A stretch of DNA of 64,000 bases from Lithospermum erythrorhizon (Eukaryota > Streptophyta > Magnoliopsida > Boraginales > Boraginaceae). Position numbers and translations under genes: made by a program. Positions within the stretch are counted from its first letter, which is position 1. Each line of letters opens with the position of its first letter. The notes beneath the pieces are model-generated. The model saw nothing but the letters and a program-made list of their open reading frames with translations. It ran no database searches and had not been told where the DNA came from. The stretch is taken from the NCBI GenBank assembly GCA_019722365.1, contig JADFUC010000767.1, positions 124,001 to 188,000 of the forward strand. The letters run 5' to 3'. Below are positions 60,416 to 64,000 of this stretch, one piece after another.

Positions 60416-63400
60416 ATAAGATACATTCATCATACTTTATACTTGCATATATGTAAGATTATCAATTGAAAGAGAATCATCAACACATAACAGCATTTCC
60501 ATTTGGAGTGCATTTATTAAGCATCATATACATTTGGCATATATATACTTTATAATTGTCGTGCATCACAATTTTTAACTAACTTTGTTTATTTATTTCC
60601 AATGCATGATGATTCAAAGGTATGCATTGAATAACACAATTATTTTTGCTTAATTTTACATGTATAACTTTCATGATTCAATTCACAAGAATATGCCTCA
60701 TATATTGTATATTATTAATTTATTACTCCTTTCATCAATATTTTCTCATCATATGTCATTTTCAATCTTTAATAATTTGTGTAAGTTAAATAATATATTT
60801 TATGTATAATTATTATTATTATTATAATATGTGTTAGTTAAATAATCTCTATATTTTTTTATAGAATTATTATTATGTAGAACTATTGTTATAATTATTA
60901 TAATAGGTATTAGTTAAATAACCATATGATTTTAGTAGAATTATTATTATTATTAATATTGATATTATTATTTCCATGCAAGTATGAATTTTATATATTG
61001 GGATCCACAAAAAATTAAATTATACTTTTTAAATCATACCAATTTAACCGATATAAAAGCAAATAATTCGATGATACTATATTGATGATCAATTCGTCAA
61101 TACATTTAATAGCATCAAATCATAAAAGTGAATATTTCAGATATCTCTAAATATTAACTTTATTTCTATAGTATCTCTCTATGGACATCGTATTTTATTT
61201 TTAATTTTTTATATTATATTTAAATAGTTATTGGTGATCAAATTTTCCTTCAAAAATAAAAATATTAATTAGAAAAAATTCAAAGAGTGTGTAAGTTTTA
61301 CACGCTTAGAATGATTTCAATTAATCATAAAAAATGTATCAAATATTTAAGAAATCGATCACATGTCGCGCATCGCATCGCCCTATTTGCTAGTAGGAAA
61401 AAAGTATGGATTCAATGGAGGAGCTAATCGCTTGACGGCCTCAACTAGTCGTGGCCGAGAACTCATTCAAACCACTAATATTTAGATTCCTCACATCATG
61501 CTTAATTTAACCCATACCGCATGAAAGTTACTCAAGACGTTGACATTTCTTAACACTCTTTACTCCTTTACTACGAGCTACGGCCTAGATAAAAGTATGC
61601 ATTGGATTATAATAGGATAGAATCTATCAATGGACTTGATTTATTTGTATTTGATTAGAGCCTCAAACTAGAGTTTATAATTCAAATAATTTTGAAAGAT
61701 TATTTTATACTCTACAAATTTCAGTAAGTTGGTGTATAATCGTGTAATTTCTATCATAAGTGAACAATGATCATATTTGATATTGAAAATAAGGTCATAG
61801 GGCATTCTTGGATGTGATATGGTAAAACTTATAAATTCTTAATACGGTATATTGTATAATAAACTCGTTCGAAATTAAAAATGTGTACTAAATAATAATT
61901 TGAAATAATCTAATAAATGTCCAATTTAATACATGTCGAGTTTAGAATATTTTGTTTTCTATCACTAGTTCATAATAAAAAATTTAATATCCTATATGAA
62001 AAACGAGGTTGTATCCGTTATTATTAAATATGTTATATATAAATTATTATGATCAAAATTTCACATTTACTTTTCGTTTATGTTTAGATATTATGTTTTT
62101 AAGTAATTACTTGAATTATTGCAAGCAAATTTTTATTTTTTATTTTGGAAAAAATGTGACAAAATTAATCCAACATAGTTATAATCTCTTAAAAAAATAA
62201 AAATTAAATGTTGTTTAATCTCATACATCATCAAATAATATTTTTTTAGGAGTAAAAGTATTATTTTACTCATAGTTTTAAGGGCGAGAAAGTTACAATA
62301 AAGTAGAAAATGATAATTTTACATATTAAAAGTTATTTTTATGTGGTGTATATATATTGGCCCTGTGCTATTTATTTTCTCACGAGTATGTTGTTGGATC
62401 CTCCAAGCTGCATTGCACCATAGACTCTAACTATATTCCTTTCTAGTTACATCACTTGATTCATACCTATGGTCTAGATCCAATGAACAAACTCCAATAA
62501 TAAACTTATTATTCTCACATTTTTTCCTAGGCATCATCTTCAAAGTGGAATATTAGATTGATATATGGAGAGATGATTGTTATATCCTAGATCAGATGCA
62601 TCTTTAAAATGTGCAAAAAAAGTAATCAGTCCAGGGAATATGTTCTTGTAGGGAAGAAACTAAGATTTTTCCTAAAGATTTGGGGATTCAAAAAATTCAT
62701 TCTTGAACTAAATTATCTTCAAATAATTATAGATAAAGTGGACTATTTTCAAAATTCAGGGTACATTTAAGAACTAAACAATCACCACTGATGATTTGAG
62801 GCTTTGCGAACACTAGAGCAAATGAGAATTTGCCAAACACTTTGAAAGAATCAAGTATGCAATTTATAATGAATTCATCATGCAAATTAGTTGCCTTTGT
62901 TTCTACTTGTATTATGCTCATACACTAGTGAATGGCTTGGCCTCTTCGTTCGATATCACCGTCATCGAATGAGCAAGATGTGTACAGTATGGTTTGGAGT
63001 TGGAGGCGGAAATTAAATATCGAATGAACCCTCCAAATCTCACAAGAAATGCTGCTCAAGATGGTTCTTCTCTAGTTGGCAAGATCTACTTAAATTTGCA
63101 GTTCAATAAGACTTGCTGCTTTGTTGTGAACCAACTTCTGGAGTAATATGCCAAAAATACAATGACAATGGAGAAGATAAATTCCATATGCTGTTATCGG
63201 AGAATCTGCCTAGGCAGGTTAATTTCTAAAGTCTGCCTCTAAAATACATAAAACTGCCCCTTCCTCTTAAGTTACTATAAACAACAAAACATTGACAAAA
63301 ATCTAAATCATATTAGCTTCAGTGGTAGTTCAAGAAACTGATTCCTTCCTTTCGACAGGAGTCAGGAAATGTCCAACCAAGTTTACCTGTAAGAGAAAAC

Positions 63401-63649
63401 GAAAGTATTCAGTCTAGTTGGCGACTATTATTAGTGCTAATCTAAATGTATTGGCGACTGTTATTAGTGCTAATCTGAATGTAAGATCTTAATCACAGGA
63501 ATAGGATGATGATATTTCAAAACAAATAAGAATAATAATGAATAATTATTCTTAGAGTTTGCTCATATAAATAAAAAATTAAAGCCATAATTACTTACCT
63601 ACATGGGGCTCCAAAATCATAATACTCCGCTAATTATTTATGTTAAGAC
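60416..63649. other. Intergenic DNA upstream and downstream of unknown boundaries
   Basis: AT-rich DNA with (ATT)n-like tracts near 60820-60970. From about 62360 the base composition becomes less AT-rich. The frame at 62727-62921 (minus) is open but matches nothing I recognise. The last part, about 63200-63649, probably contains the 3' UTR of the B3-domain gene. Confidence 0.4.
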
Positions 63650-64000
63650 TTAAAGGCTCAAACTGTTGCTGTCCTCAAAGTTATTAACCCTTATTATGAA
63701 CACCTGCACAAGAAAAAGCCAAGTAGCCAACAATCTCTAATGCTTAGAAACATTAAAAAAGAATCTTGAGCACAATCTTCATTTGTTGATAACACAGCAA
63801 TGGATAGCTTAAGTTTCGAGATAGATAAAAGATTGGTTTATGACTTTATGCTTTCAACACCTTAAACACTGTGGCTCTGATCAATTGGAATACCAAAGCA
63901 TCTCCATCTACCAAATCATGATCAATGGCGAACTTTCTCCACCCTCCACTGAGTCCTGCTTTAACGGACAAGAATACTGTTGGCCACTCTTCTCCACTTT
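63650..64000 (-). CDS. B3 DNA-binding domain protein, 3' end (partial)
   Basis: The last two exons of a minus-strand gene that continues past the window: 64000-63861 and 63703-63650 (TAA). The readable part is EEWPTVFLSVKAGLSGGWRK, then FAIDHDLVDGDALVFQLIRA, TVFK, and after the intron VFIIRVNNFEDSNSLSL. This is the C-terminal half of a plant-specific B3 domain (the GW-FA-DHDLVDGD-VFQL strand and loop pattern), close to the B3/REM proteins related to At3g19184 and At5g42700, whose domain also ends FKVYIIR. It should be a nuclear transcription factor. The donor AAG then GTGTTG is non-consensus but gives the expected FK-VFIIR join; without splicing the frame would end VLKA after nine bases. Confidence 0.85.

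Noticed and set aside
62727..62921. 64-residue minus-strand open frame
   Set aside because: Reads like a protein over a few residues but has no recognisable domain, no splice context and no neighbour exon that fits.

Overview
This is plant nuclear DNA, most likely from an asterid eudicot and plausibly Solanaceae. The evidence is split genes with short GT-AG exons and AT-rich introns, a photosystem I antenna gene, a chloroplast-movement gene, Stowaway-type MITEs ending in CTCCCTCC/GGAGGGAG, and relics of Copia and chromovirus-type Gypsy retrotransposons. The family placement is an inference. Eight protein-coding loci are supported, two of them cut by the window edges. No rRNA, tRNA, CRISPR or bacterial-type system was seen.

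Layout. (1) 26-11347 (+): 3' part of an NDR-type AGC kinase; one of its introns is 9.9 kb and holds a TRIM-like element, a Stowaway-like MITE and a decayed Copia element inserted in an older repeat. (2) 12810-16477 (+): COQ10-like coenzyme Q-binding protein. (3) 17225-18720 (+): LHCA5-like photosystem I antenna protein. (4) 19029-21303 (-): PMI2/WEB2-like coiled-coil chloroplast-movement protein, convergent with LHCA5. (5) 21.4-35.4 kb: repeat-rich desert with MITEs, a long-TIR foldback element, tandem repeats, a Helitron-like end and a broken Gypsy element with a putative 3.9-kb 3' LTR. (6) 36222-44918 (-): lipin-type phosphatidate phosphatase (PAH), with an apparent one-base frameshift that a nearby alternative acceptor could bypass. 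(7) 45981-50322 (-): second copy of the Copia family seen in the kinase intron. (8) 51651-52573 (+): MIZU-KUSSEI1-like DUF617 gene with a 42-bp minisatellite in its leader. (9) 53901-57088 (-): NPF (NRT1/PTR) transporter, probably NPF5 clade. (10) 63650-64000 (-): 3' end of a B3-domain gene.

The genes are ordinary single-copy plant genes, not an operon or cluster. LHCA5 and PMI2 both serve chloroplasts, but their adjacency is probably chance. The most interesting signals are the PAH frameshift with a possible splice rescue, the datable nested insertions in the kinase intron, and the two colinear Copia relics sharing an unusual internal block. I did not find a convincing new biological system. 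Exon boundaries come from reading frame plus GT-AG sites and family memory; no alignment was run.
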